In this document: piece after piece, positions 41,930 to 54,283 of the stretch
Numbering within the stretch: the first letter of the stretch is position 1
How the letters are laid out: the number at the start of each line of letters is the position of its first letter
Assembly: GCA_034359265.1 (NCBI GenBank)
Contig: CP136893.1
Span: forward strand, 18,853,001-18,917,000
Direction: 5' to 3'
DNA length: 64,000 nucleotides
From: Canna indica
Lineage: Eukaryota > Streptophyta > Magnoliopsida > Zingiberales > Cannaceae
Made by a program: the position numbers and the translations under genes
The notes under the pieces: model-generated
Databases searched by the model: none
Told to the model about the DNA's origin: nothing
The model's input: the letters and a program-made list of their open reading frames with translations, nothing else

Positions 41930-44900
41930 TTACATCTTGGTCCTCTTTCTAGCACATATTTTTTTCTTCATTCTATGAGCTGTCCCAAGGTTTATTGGCT
42001 GAGCTGTCCCAAAATTTGTTGGCTGAGACATGCTAAATGGTTGTTGGTGCTGAAAGGTGTCAAATGCTGATGGTGTTGGTTGAGATATGCTGAAAGGTTG
42101 CTGAGACATTCTGAATGATGGCTGAGAGCTTGGCTCACCTGAAGATGGCTGAGACATGCTGATTGGCCTAGCTGAATATGGTTGAGACTTGCTGAAAGGT
42201 GGAGCTGATGATGGTTGAGCTGAAGATGTAATCTTTCTACTTCCCCTTGTCTGATTGGGGTTTGTCCTGGCTGAAGATGATGGTTTGCATCTTCTACTAT
42301 TATGCCCTGTCTGTCCACAATTCCCACACTTAAGTGTTTGTCCTCTTTTAGTAACCTTATGAGGATTAATAGGTTCATCTGCTGCCCTCTTTCTCTATTT
42401 TCTTGGTCTCCCTGGCAGTACATTATATGTTGGAGGACCAATGGGTACATGATCCTCATGTGGCCAATCTTCTTCGTCTGGAATTGGTTTTATAAATGTT
42501 GAGTATGCCATCATAAACATATCTTTGGAATACCATTGATGTATATAGTTTTTAGGTATGTCCCCAACACTGTCAATACCATTAAAACAATCAAGTTAAT
42601 ACACATAACAATCAAAGTTAATAATAAATACAAGGAAAAAATATCAAAACCAACCTGTATATACAAGAAATTGCATGCTCACATGAAATGCTAGTAAGTT
42701 GCCATTTTCCACAACTGCATGTTTTCTGTTTGAGGTCAACTACCTTTTGTCCATCTCTAACATGATTTGCTTCAAATAGAAGGTTTCCACAACAAGTTAT
42801 TATGGATAGGGGAGCATCTTTTTTTTACTGACTCCAATTTCAACTGAACACGTGGAGTTATTGGACCAAGATAATTCATCATACCCTCCTTCTTAGCAAC
42901 TAGTCTCTTCATCAACATCCTTCTAATCATCTCACACATAGTCAATATTGGCTTGTCATGTGCCTCTAGTATGAAACCATTAAATGTCTCTGCAATATTA
43001 TTCAATAGCATATCACTCTTGGTTCTTTCTCTAAAGGCATATCTGGACCACTTTCTTGGAGGTTTTCTCATCAACCAATCATATGCAGATTGGTCTATAT
43101 TCTTGATTCTTTCCATGCAAGTCTTGAAACTATTAAATGTTGTTGCCATTGTTGCATTCCAGAGCTCATCCTTTAAAGTCTTGCTAGGATGACTCTTCTT
43201 GAAGTTGGCATATAAATGCCTTACACAGATTCTATGATCAGCCCCTAACTCCTCCAACACTGATTCCAAATCCTGTTACATATATTTGAAGATGTAATTA
43301 AATAATAAAAACACATAACAATTAAACTATAGTTGTGTGCGCAAGACCTCCATAAACTATAGTTGTGTGCGCAAGAATCCCCTAAACATAGTTGTGTGCG
43401 CAAGACCCTCCTAAACAATAAAACACTTAACATGAACCACATAACAAGAATTGGTCTATAATACTTACCTTTTGTTGATCTGACATAAAAGTCCAGCCAT
43501 TCTCTTCAATTGAACATATATCTTCTAGTAGGTAATACAAGAACCACTTCCAACTGTCATAACACTCAACCTCCACTGCAGCCCATGCAATGGGATACAT
43601 ATTGTCACTCTCATCATTTCCTATTGCACACAGCAGTTGTCTTGCATAAGGCCCTTTTAGAAAACACCCATCTATGCAAATGATGAGTCTACAAGCAGCT
43701 TTGAACCCAGTCTTCAATGCATCCAAGCATGCATAAAATCTCTTGAACAAGCCGTTGTTGAGATCTACCTTGCAATTACTGTCAGGATTGTACTTCTTTA
43801 CAGCTGCACTATAATCCCATAACTTTGTAAATTGTTCAGCTGCCTTTCCTTGTAGCTTCGACATTGCCTTTTGCTTTTCCATATAACATTGGTATCTAGA
43901 CATAGTCACTTTATGATCCTCCTGCACTTGATTTTGAAAAAAATTATTATCCCAATGAGATTGGTCTCTAATGTGCTCCAAATACTCCCCTGCTAACCAA
44001 TTTGAACTAGTCTTTGTATTTTCAAATTCTCATCCATAATTCGTGTTCCATATTTATCTATGTCTTGATTTGAAAAGCCTCATTCTTATGGGAGGGGGAT
44101 GCATGAACCTTCCTTCCGCAGCCCCTCTTGCATGCAATGATTATCCTTCTTATTTCATTCTTGATGAATACAAAATCAATCTCTCTCTGTACTACATATT
44201 TTCTGTGTGCTGACCTGCACACTTTAAAATCATTGAAACATATTCCCACTTTCAGTTCAACCATTCCATAAAAATCTATCTTCTCATTGAAAGTTGCAAA
44301 CTTTTTTTTTTTTTTTTTTTTTAATTTCCCTGCTCATTCTCACTCTCACTAGCAGTATCTAAGTAATCACTTGGTTCATATTCACTCTCATCACTTGGTT
44401 CTTTTTTTTTGTCATTCACACACTCTTTCTTATCATTGAATATGTCATTAACTTCTTCTTCAACCTGTATGGAATTATGATCAAAGAATATATCAGGAAC
44501 ATCATCTTCACTGTCAGGGAAGTCACAACCATCCAGGTTCACTTCTTCTTCATTTTGTGCAGGTTCCTTCCTTTTCTGTGGCTTTTTCACTGTCATCTTA
44601 ATCTTCATACCCTTCCTTGGGATCTTAACTGACTTTTTGCTCAATCCTCTAGTTTTTTTATTCTTTTTTTAGATGAACTCTCAGCCTGTGTGCTTACCTG
44701 TGTTGCCTGTGTTGTAGGTGTTACCTGTGTTGCAGGTGTTGCATGTGGTTCCTCTGTTGCAGGTGTTGCCTGTGGTGCTTGTGTTGCCTGTGGTGGTTCC
44801 TGATCCAGGGGTACAATATTAGGTGGTTCCTGAGCCTGGGATACAGTAATGGGGTCATCAATCCTATGTTGTACAAGAATATCCAATCATCTATTGTTGT

Positions 44901-45306
44901 TCCCCTGTAGTCCTTTCAACACAGTAAAAACATCCTTATCACCTAAGAAAGGTCTAAGTATATCAAAAGGCTCATCCCCAAACTTCCACTAGAAATATGT
45001 TGCATTTGGGTAGCCATAAACTTTCTCCACATCTCTTGCAAGGTGTGTGGTGGACAATAAATCAAGATCATACCATAGTTTCTTGGTTTCCCCACATTTA
45101 TATTGAGGCTTTGGCCTCAAAACAATCTCCTCACCCATGTACAAGTTCAAGGGAATTGTCCCCTCTAGAATGGGATAAAACCTGAAAAATGTATTGGTCC
45201 CACCCATGTGACAATGCAGTATCATACCAAGAACATGAAACAAAAAACACTGACAATAAAGAACAATACAGTAACCCCACATTATCTTTTGCACTGAAGT
45301 TAACAA
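41930..45306 (-). pseudogene. MuDRA-type MULE transposase, almost intact
   Basis: Domains in order on minus: N-terminal PB1-like region (HMGGTNTFFRFYPILEG, DLLSTTHLARDVEKVYGYPN, LDILVQHRIDD); Pro/Thr/Ala repeats; acidic and Lys-rich linker; MuDR domain (MVELKVGICFNDFKVCRSAH, CKRGCGRKVHASPSH); transposase core (IICIDGCFLKGPYARQLLCA, GWTFMSDQQK); intron about 43270-43448; ICVRHLYANFK and LLNNIAETFNGFI; SWIM finger CSCGKWQLTSISCEHA; CCHC knuckle CGNCGQTGHNSRRC. Lesions are few: a TAG before the knuckle (about 42397), a stop near 44885, frame changes at A-runs (about 42815 and 44655), a poly(A) run at 44300-44322, and a break near 44000-44055. Homopolymer shifts could be assembly errors, so activity is not excluded. 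Confidence 0.85.
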
Positions 45307-45829
45307 TGAAACAATATCTTACAATTAGTAAACTAAACTAAACTATTTAAAATTGAAGATAACAATCACTAAATAATACAGTAAACAATGGCCTAAACAA
45401 TATAGTAAACTATAAAAAATGCACTAGTAAAGCAATCTAGAAACAATGCAGTAAAAATGCCCTAATCTCAATGCACTAAACAATGAAAGTAAACTAATTT
45501 CAATGCCCTAAATTGGATATCTGATGTGATAATCTCAAAGCTAATCTATAACTCAAAAAGCCCTAAAACTTACACAGTGTCGCTATTCGTCATGTTCCAC
45601 CAACTGGATCCTTCACTACTAGAAATAGGTTCTTCAGCAACGGCCGCTCAAGCCGTTGCAATTTGCAACGACGTTCTTACGGCCGCTCAAGCTGTTGCAG
45701 ATATGCTGTATCTGCAATGACCTTGTTACGGCTGCTCGAGCTGTTGCAGATATATAATCACATTAGCAACGACTTTCTAACGGACAAGTGAACCGTTGTT
45801 GATAATTACTTACACTACTAGAAACTTGG

Positions 45830-46115
45830 TCTTCAGCAACGGCTATCAGCAACGGCCGCTCAAGCCGTTGCTATTTGCAACGGCATTCTTACGGCCGCCC
45901 TAGCCGTTGCAGATATCTGTATCTGCAACGGCGTTCTAACGGAAAACCGAGCCGTTGCTGATTATTTTAATTATCAGCAACGGCTTTCGGACGGAAAGGC
46001 TAGCCGTTGCTGATTTTTTAATTTTCAGCAACGGCTTGCTAACGGATAAGTGAGCCGTTGCTGATGATAACTTATCAGCAACGGCTTTCTAACGGGCGAG
46101 TGAGCCGTTGCTGAT
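45830..46115. repeat. CACTA subterminal array, 5' side of copy B
   Basis: Palindromic CAGCAACGG/CCGTTGCTG units; the inverse of 14205-14490 almost base for base. Confidence 0.88.
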
Positions 46116-46464
46116 AAGTTTATATAGGGCACGCTCTCGCGCCCGACCCTTCTTCCTCCCGCTGCTGCCGCCGCCGCCTCCTGCCGACGCCACTCGCCGC
46201 CGCTGCCGCTGCTGCCGACGCCGACGCCTCTCGCCGACGCCTCTCGCCGACGCCTCTCGCCGCCGCGCCGCTGCCGCTGCTGCCGGTATGTTGATCGGCC
46301 GGCCTATACGGTTTCGGCCGGAGATATTAAAATCCGACCGAAACCCTATTTCTAGGGTTTCGGCCGGCGGCGGTCGGCCTATGGCCGCCGCCGGACCTTC
46401 TACAGTGGCCGGACAGTGTGTCCGGCCACTGTACGCCGGCGCCGGAGGGTGGACTCCGGCGCCG

Positions 46465-46504
<40 letters not shown>

Positions 46505-46599
46505 TTTGAGATTGTTAATTAATTATTTTATAAATGTTAATTAATTGTTTAGATTAATTGTTTAATTTGTTAGATTAATTATTAGGGTTTAGATTAATT

Positions 46600-46835
46600 T
46601 CGGACGCGCGCCGGAATCGTCCACTTCGGACGCGCGCCGGAATCATCCAATTCGGACTCGCGCCGGAATCGTCCAATTCGGACTCGCACCGGAATCGTCC
46701 ACTTCGGACGCGCGCCGGAATCGTCCAATTCGGACTCGCGCCGGAATCGTCCACTTCGGACGCGCGCCGGAATCGTCCAATTCGGACTCGCGCCGGAATC
46801 GTCCACTTCGGACGCGCGCCGAAATCGTCCAATAT
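46600..46835. repeat. 26-bp minisatellite, copy B
   Basis: About nine units of the CCGGAATCGTCC / TTCGGAC(G/T)CGCGCC type, the inverse of 13488-13722 with the same order of variants. Confidence 0.9.
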
Positions 46836-47303
46836 GGACTCGAACTGTCTCAAAACATTTAGAAAATAATCATCCATCCGACGAGTTGATATGTTTCACG
46901 TACGCATCGATCAGTCGGATATGATTTAGCAAAACCTTAGATCCGTTCGGGGATTGTATGTTCGTGTAAAAGAAGTAGATGATCTTTTATACGACGTACA
47001 ATTCTTGAATTGTCCCTGATTGGACAATTTGGGAATATAGTTATTTGTACTGCACTTACGTTTTTATTTTAACTGTTAACTAATTATTCTAAATTTCGGC
47101 AACATCTCTCTTGTTCTCCGATACGCGCCCAGATGATATGCGTATTCGGAGAACTGTAGGGAGATGCTGTCGAAATTTAGAATAATTAGTTAACAGTTAA
47201 AATAAAAACGTAAGTGCAGTACGAATAACATAAATCCCGAATGGAATAGGACCATCTCACCTAAAGACATTAACCAAAGAAATTGTCATTGATTGACAGA
47301 ATC

Positions 47304-50300
47304 ATGTCGGCTGATCGAAGTTGGATGTACCGACGTTTTGATCATGGAGCTTTAACGAATGAGTTTCGATTAGGCGTAACGTACTTCCTAAATTTCGCCT
47401 ATTCGAATCGGAATTTCGTTAGCATGGGTGATCAAATCCGATGTCCGTGCCGCATTTGTTCGAATGGCCGATTTTTGGATCGGGAGACTGTCACTCTGCA
47501 TCTATATACCAAAGGATTTACACCAAGATATTTTCTATGGACTTGTCACGGGGAGTCACGCGAAGTCGGGACGTCGAGCAATCCTGTCGTTCAGACATAT
47601 GGTGAATCTTCCTCTGCTGGTGCTTCTTCATCCGGTCAATGTAATCCTTATAGAACTATGATACTTGATAGTCTTGGGGGTCAATTCCACCTGAATGATA
47701 ATGTTGATCGGCCAGTTCTTCAGACATCAGTCCCACCAGATACTACAGCGGTTGATATCACAGAAGTAGGGGCTACGGTAGAGATTAAATTACCGAATAA
47801 AGAAGCTGCAGAATTTTACGAGATGTTGAAAGCTGCCGATGAACCTTTGTATGAGAATTGTCCTAAATACACTAGGTTTTCAGCAATGACACAGCTCTTA
47901 AACATCAAGGCCGATTGTAATATCAGCGGAGTTGCGTATGATCGGATTGCTGGATTGATTAATGGAATGCTGCCTACTGATAACAAGTTTGAGCCTACTT
48001 TTTATAAGACTAAAAAGCTAATGAGAAAATTGGGGCTTGGGTACGAAAAAATACACGCGTGCCAAAATAACTGCATTTTATATTATAAAGAAAATGTGCA
48101 GTTGGATAAATGCCCTGTATGTCAACACCCTCGTTACAAGGAGAAGAAATCGGTCCGACAGAAAAATATCCCGTTTAAGGTGCTTCGGTATTTTCCACTA
48201 ACACCGAGGCTTCAAAGATTATTCATGTCGGAAAAGACAGCCCCCTACATGAGTTGGCATGCAAGAAGTCGTGATGATACAGTAATGACTCATCCATCTG
48301 ACAGTGAAGCATGGAAACATTTGGATACATGTTATCCTTCATTTGCTATGGATACTAGAAATATCAGATTGGGATTGTGCACAGATGGTTTTAATCCGTT
48401 TGGGCATTCTGCAACTCCTTATTCAGTTTGGCCAGTGCTGTTGACAGTTTATAATTTGCCACCGTCAATGTGCATGAAAGATGAATTTATTTATCTTTCG
48501 ATGATTATTCCGGGTCCTAAGGGCCCGCGAAAAGAAATTGACATATTTCTCAGACCCTTGATAGATGAATTGAAAACATTGTGGACTGAGGGAGCTGTCA
48601 CTTATGATTGTCATCGGAAGCAAAACTTCAATTTAAAGGCCGCGGTCTTGTGGACAATCAATGATTTCCCCGCGTACGGCATGTTGTCGGGTTGGAGCAC
48701 TCACGGCCGACTCTCTTGCCCGTATTGTATGGAACACTCTAAATCAATCAGTCTTCAGAACGGACGAAAAATCTCATTCTTTGATTGTCATCGTCGATTC
48801 CTACCGGTTCATCACCAGTATCGAAGGAATCGTAATAAATTTACTAAGGGCAGAGTCGAAAGAGATGGGCCACCACCGATGTTGTCTGGTGAACAAATGT
48901 TAGCACGTGTTTCAGCACTTCCAGATATAGTATTCGGTCGCAATGAAAGAGTGTCAGGTTTTGGCCAAACACACAACTGGGTGAAAAAAAGTATCTTTTG
49001 GGAATTGCCCTATTGGAGTTCATTATTGATTCGACATAATTTAGATGTCATGCACATTGAAAAAAATGTGTTTGATAATATTTTCAACACTGTGATGGAT
49101 ATTTCTGGAAAAACTAAAGATAATGTCAAAGCCCGACATGATCTGAAAATACTTTGTAAAAGACCAGAGTTGGAGTTACAAGAGGTCAACGGACGATATC
49201 TGAAACCGAAGGCCCTATATGTGTTAAATAAACAACAGATCAAAGATGTTTGTCAATGGGTAAAAGAACTCAGATTACCCGATGGATATGCTTCAAACTT
49301 ATCTCGATGTGTGAACGTCGATGATTGCAAAATATCAGGGATGAAGAGCCATGATTGTCATGTATTCATGCAGAGATTACTTCCGATCGCATTTCGAGAT
49401 CTTCTACCTGATAATATTTGGGGTCCGTTGACTGAATTAAGTATGTTTTTTAGAAGCATCTGTGCAAATGTCCTTCGAGTCGAAGATATGTCAACACTTG
49501 AAAATAATATTGTTGAAATCATATGCAAGCTGGAGCAGTTTTTCCCTCCTGCATTTTTTGACTCGATGGAGCATCTACCGATACACTTGGCATACGAGGC
49601 ACGAGTTGGTGGCCCCGTTCAATATCGTTGGATGTACTTATTTGAAAGATACATGAATCGTCTGAAGAAAAAAGTAAAGAACACCGCAGCTGTTGAAGGA
49701 TCAATATCTGAATCGTATATCATCCAAGAAATTTCAACATTCTGCTCATTTTACTTTGAATCGACAGTACAGACAAGATTTGATCGTCTTCCACGTAACG
49801 ACGATGGGGGTGTTCGACATTCAGATGGACGTTTAAATATATTTTGTCACTCTGGTCGTGCTTTTGGTTCTCGTCCATCTCGACACTTAAGCGATGAAGA
49901 GTATCATTTGGCACACTTGTATGTATTACTCAATTGTCCAGAGATTGAACAATTCATTGAAATATTTGACATTGAGATGGTGCAAAAATACTCTATTCAC
50001 AACGATCAAGAATTGGAGAGATTACGGAATCGTGATTTCCCTACTTGGATTCAGACTTACAGCAAAGATCACAGAGCTGAAATAGATGAAAAAATATTTG
50101 AGTTTGTTAGTGGACCGTCGCGACTTGTGTCGTGCTATAGCGGATATTTTGTTAACGGGTATAAATTTCACACGGTTGAATATTCATTTGCAAAGAAGAC
50201 GATGAATGCTGGGGTCTGCGTGAAAGGGACAACCTATGTTGAATGTGATATGGATTTTTATGGACTGATTGAAGAAGTGATAGAGTTGCACTACTTCGGC

Positions 50301-50783
50301 TTGAAATCAGTGATCCTATTTAGATGTCATTGGTTCGATACAACAGAAAGGGGCATGAAAGTTCATCCAAAATACAAACTTGTTGAGGTTAATTATAAAT
50401 CGAAATTGGCAGCAAATGAGCCTTTTATATTGGCATCATAAGCCGAACAAGTATATTACGCGAAGTATCCGGCTCGAAATAAAGATAGAGCAGATTGGCG
50501 TGTAGTCTGTAAGACAAAAGGTAGAGGAAAAATTGATCCGATAGTAGGAGAAAATGATCCTCCTGGTTTCTATCAAGAAGAAGATATTCCTGCTGTGGAT
50601 CGTATTATTCCAATACTCGAGGATGCAGACACAACGTCAATTCAATTAGAAGTTGAATATGCTGATGATGACGATCATGAAATTGAGGAAGCTGAAGATG
50701 AAGAAGATGAAGAAGAGGAAGAAGAGGAAGAAGAGGAAGAAGAAGAAGAATTCGAAGACTATTATTCAGATGATGAAGAATAA
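47304..50783 (+). pseudogene. TNP2-like CACTA transposase with single nonsense codon
   Basis: ATG 47304 (MSADRSWMYRRFDHG) opens a frame of 1159 codons to TAA 50783, interrupted only by TAA at 50439-50441, where copy A reads CAA (Gln): a single C-to-T change. Domains: transposase-associated N-terminus with cysteine motif RCPCRICSNGRF (about residues 5-80), TNP2 core (about 270-500), DUF4218 (about 660-800), DUF4216 (about 960-1060), and an acidic poly-Glu tail. The nonsense codon removes the end of DUF4216 and the acidic tail. Whether the 1045-residue product works is unknown. Few other differences from copy A exist (e.g. A/T, E/K, E/G, I/V, Q/R). Confidence 0.9.
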
Positions 50784-50858
50784 TTGTAAAGTATATATTT
50801 TATTAAATATATCTCTACTATTTATACAATAATCTGATTATATGTCTGTTCGACAGAT

Positions 50859-52424
50859 ATGTCTGGTCGTGGTTATCGACGCAGGAGAGTTTCGGAGTCT
50901 CCGATCGGTGAGACTCCAGCACTTACTCATGCTGCTGATCCTCCTGTTGCTGATCCTCATTCCGATGATACTGCCGAGGCTAGTACATCCAGACGTAGGC
51001 GGCCACGCGGGCCGAACAGGTGGCAGCCTCCACCAGCCACAGAGTCACGTAGATTGATTAGCGTGATTGGGGAGCGGTACGTAATATATCATGAATTATG
51101 AATCATTACAAATTCATTATATCATAATATAATATTAAAATTTATTTTTGTTGTGCAGGTTCCAGCAAGAAGAAGTGCCGAGGAGCATTTCTTCTACTAT
51201 TCGACGATACATGCACGGGGCATGGCCTACGTGGTCTCACGTGCCTAGCGAGCACGTCGACATGTTATGGCGCGAGTTTGAGGCACGTATTATTATTTTT
51301 TTTACATGCATGATGATATATTAATATTGGTACTGATATTATTATTTTGCAGGCTCGCTATACATGGGCCGAGGACCAGAGGCCCTTCATTTACGCTGCC
51401 TGGGAGGCTATTTCTCGGGCAAGGTACAACGGGCAGCTGGGGCAAGCTCGGTCCCAGGCGATGGCCCGAGCTGGGACCACTAACATCGCGGAGACTCGGG
51501 GATACGGCCCCGGTTGGATTACTCCGGATATATGGGACCAGCTCGTGGGGATATGGTCGACGGATCGATGGCAGGAGGTTTCTCGGAATGCGGCTAGAAA
51601 TCGCATGTCGGGAGGAGCAGCGCGTCACACCGGCGGCTCTGTTGCATTTGCAGTGCACGCAAACCGTATGGTAAGTATATCTTTTAATTATATATTTTAT
51701 TTGTTATTATGTGTACTAATTAATGTATTTGTTTTGTAAATGTAGACGACGGTGTCGGATGACGGGACTGTCCAGCGACCCTCCCCGATGGCAGTGTTTG
51801 AGCGGACTCACCGTCGAGCACATGGGACTGGGGAGTACATCCACAACCGCGCTGCATACATTATGGTAATTATATATTTGTTTAAATTATTCATTATATA
51901 TTTATAATTTAAGTTTTATGATAAATATTAAACAAAAAATCAAACTCGAGTAGGAGACCTACAGCCAGACGGTGGTGCAGCGCGGGGGTACCCCCGAGGA
52001 CTTTGACGCAGCATCGTGGGTCGAGGCCGCAGGTGGCTGGGACCATGGCCGCGTATATGGCTTCGCAGATAGTGGTCATGCGCGAGCCGTACTAGGGCCA
52101 CTTGGGGCACCGACCCCTCCGGTCGCTGGTGAGCGGCCGTCCACCTCTAGATCCAGTTATGATCATAGTAACAGAATAAGGACTCTAGAGGAGACGGTCG
52201 CGCGTCAGACTGAGATGATGGAGCACCAGAGTCAGACGATGGCGCGTCAGAGTCAGACGATGGCGAATATAGAAGCTATGCTACGCAACTTGTCGGGTCA
52301 TCCCGAAGCAGGCATCTCTTCGGCATCATCTAATCCGTCGTCCTCGAGTCAGTCCACGCCGGTGTACACTCAAGCACTCCAGACCCCGCCATATGATCCA
52401 GGCCATCCTCCATCGTCATCGTGA
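50859..52424 (+). CDS. Second CACTA gene, Ptta/En/Spm (Transposase_24) type, intact
   Basis: Exons 50859-51076, 51159-51282, 51353-51670, 51746-51865 and 51954-52424 give 416 residues. Intron 2 uses a GC donor (GAG|GCACGT), needed to keep phase. Features: basic N-terminus (MSGRGYRRRRVSE, RRRRPRGPNRWQ), RRYMHGAWPTWSHVP, WITPDIWDQLVGIWSTDRWQ, the family signature GGSVAFAVHANRM, VFERTHRRAHG, and a Gln/Met coiled-coil region (TVARQTEMMEHQSQTMARQ). By analogy with En/Spm it may be the accessory DNA-binding protein for the subterminal arrays (inference). Copies A and C carry broken versions, so this may supply the only full product in the window. Confidence 0.85.
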
Positions 52425-52729
52425 GATTTTGTTTATATTGACTTTGTTACTCAGATATTGAACTTGTTTAATTTATATTGACTATGTTACTCAGATGTTG
52501 ATACTTCAATTTTACATTTGAATTGTGTTTATACTATCGTGGATAATTATGAATATAAATATAATTGTTTTGATGTATATCTTGGTGTGTTTGTGATGTG
52601 TGAATGAATGTGTATGAGATGTTTGTGATGTGTGTATGAGGGTATGGGTGTGTGAGTTATGTATCAGATAAATGTATCAATGTATCAACGGAAATTAGAA
52701 ATTTGAAATATTTCTGTTTGCAGGTATGG

Positions 52730-53115
52730 GTCATCAGCAACGGCTTTCCCACGGCCGTCCGTGGGAAAGCCGTTGCTAAAAGTGTATCGACAACCGTTGC
52801 TGATGACCTACAGCAACGGCTTAGCGACGGGTTTATACTAACGGCTTTGCTACGGACTCGAGGCCGTTGCTATTAATGTTATCAGCAACGGCTCCGGGTC
52901 TGTTGCAAACCCGTTGCTGATAATAGTTTTAGCGACGGCCCGAGCGGCCGTTGCTGATAATGTTTTGAGCGACGGCCCGAGCGGCCGTTGCTGATCCGTT
53001 GCGAAGTCATCAGCAACGCGACTTTCTGTCACGGCGCTATTGCAACGGCTCAGCCGTTGCTGATGCTCTTCAGCAACGGCTCAGCAACGGCATCAGCCGT
53101 TGCTGATGACCATTT
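52730..53115. repeat. CACTA subterminal array, 3' side of copy B
   Basis: Inverse of 8700-9090, with the same alternation of CAGCAACGG and GCGACGG units and CCGTTGCTGAT. Confidence 0.88.
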
Positions 53116-54283
53116 TTCTAGTAGTGTTATCAGCAATGACGTTCTAACGGATTAGTGAGCCGTTGTTGATAAGTTTATATAGGGCATGCGCCCGCGCCCG
53201 CCCCTTCCTCCTTCTTCTTCCTCTTCCTCTGCTGCCGCTGCTGACGCCGCCGCCTCGTCCTCGACCGTCGTCGCACCATCTTGTTCCAGGTATTTCTCGT
53301 CGCCTTCTTCCTCCCCATTCATTATAGATCCGGCCGAAACCATAAATATAGGGTTTCGGCCGGCGGCTGACAGCCGATGGTTGGCGGCCGGATCGTTGTC
53401 TAGTGTCCGGACACTGGACGCCGGCGCCAGAGTTCGGTGGACTCCGTCGTCGAAAATCGATTAAATATTTATTTTATAGATTAATTATTTAACTTATAGA
53501 TTAATTTTTAGGGTTTAGATTAATTTTTAGATTAATTGTTATGATTTAGATTAATTTTTAGATCAATCTATTTAGATTAATGTTATGTTTTAGATTAATA
53601 ATGTTATGTTAATTATTTAAATAAATGCTATGTTTTAGATTAATATTAATTAATTAGTTAAAATGTTAATTAGTCCGGAGTCGTCCTCAGTGGACTCGCG
53701 CCGGAATCGTCTACTTCAGACTCGCGTCGGAATCGTCTACTTCGGACTCGTGCTGGAATCATCCATTTCGGACTCGCGCCGGAATCGTCCACTTTGGACT
53801 CGCGTCGGAATTATCCACTATGGACTCGAACTGACTCGAAATATTTAGAAAATAATCATCCATTCGACGAGTTGATACATTTCACGTACGCATCGACGAG
53901 TCGAATATGATTGAGCAAAATCTTAGATTCATTCGGGGGTTGTATGTTCGTGTAAAAGAAGTAGATGATCTTTTATACGATGTACAACCCTTGAATTATC
54001 CCTAATTGGATAATTTGGAAATATAGTTATTTGTATTGCACTTAATTTTTTCTTTTAACCGTTAACTTATTCTAAATTTCGACAGCATCTCTCTTGTTCT
54101 CCGTTACGCGCCCAGATGATATGCGTATTCGGAGAATTGTAGGGAGATGCTGCCAAAATTTAGAATGAAGTTAGCAGTTAAAAGAAATACTTAGTGCAAT
54201 ATGAATAACATAAATCCCGAATGGAATAGGACCATGTCACCTAAAGGCATTAATCGAAGAAATTGTCATTGATTGACAGAATC

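Larger units (their letters stand above)
45813..53126 (+). mobile_element. Young CACTA (En/Spm) transposon, copy B, full length 7.3 kb
   Basis: Ends CACTACTAGAAACTTGG and CCATTTTTCTAGTAGTG with a 3-bp TSD TTA (45810-45812 and 53127-53129). Subterminal arrays are at 45830-46115 and 52730-53110. It holds the leader with (TA)n, GC hairpins and 26-bp minisatellite, a TNP2-like transposase (47304-50783, one nonsense codon) and an intact five-exon second gene (50859-52424). It is inserted in copy C. Confidence 0.96.
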
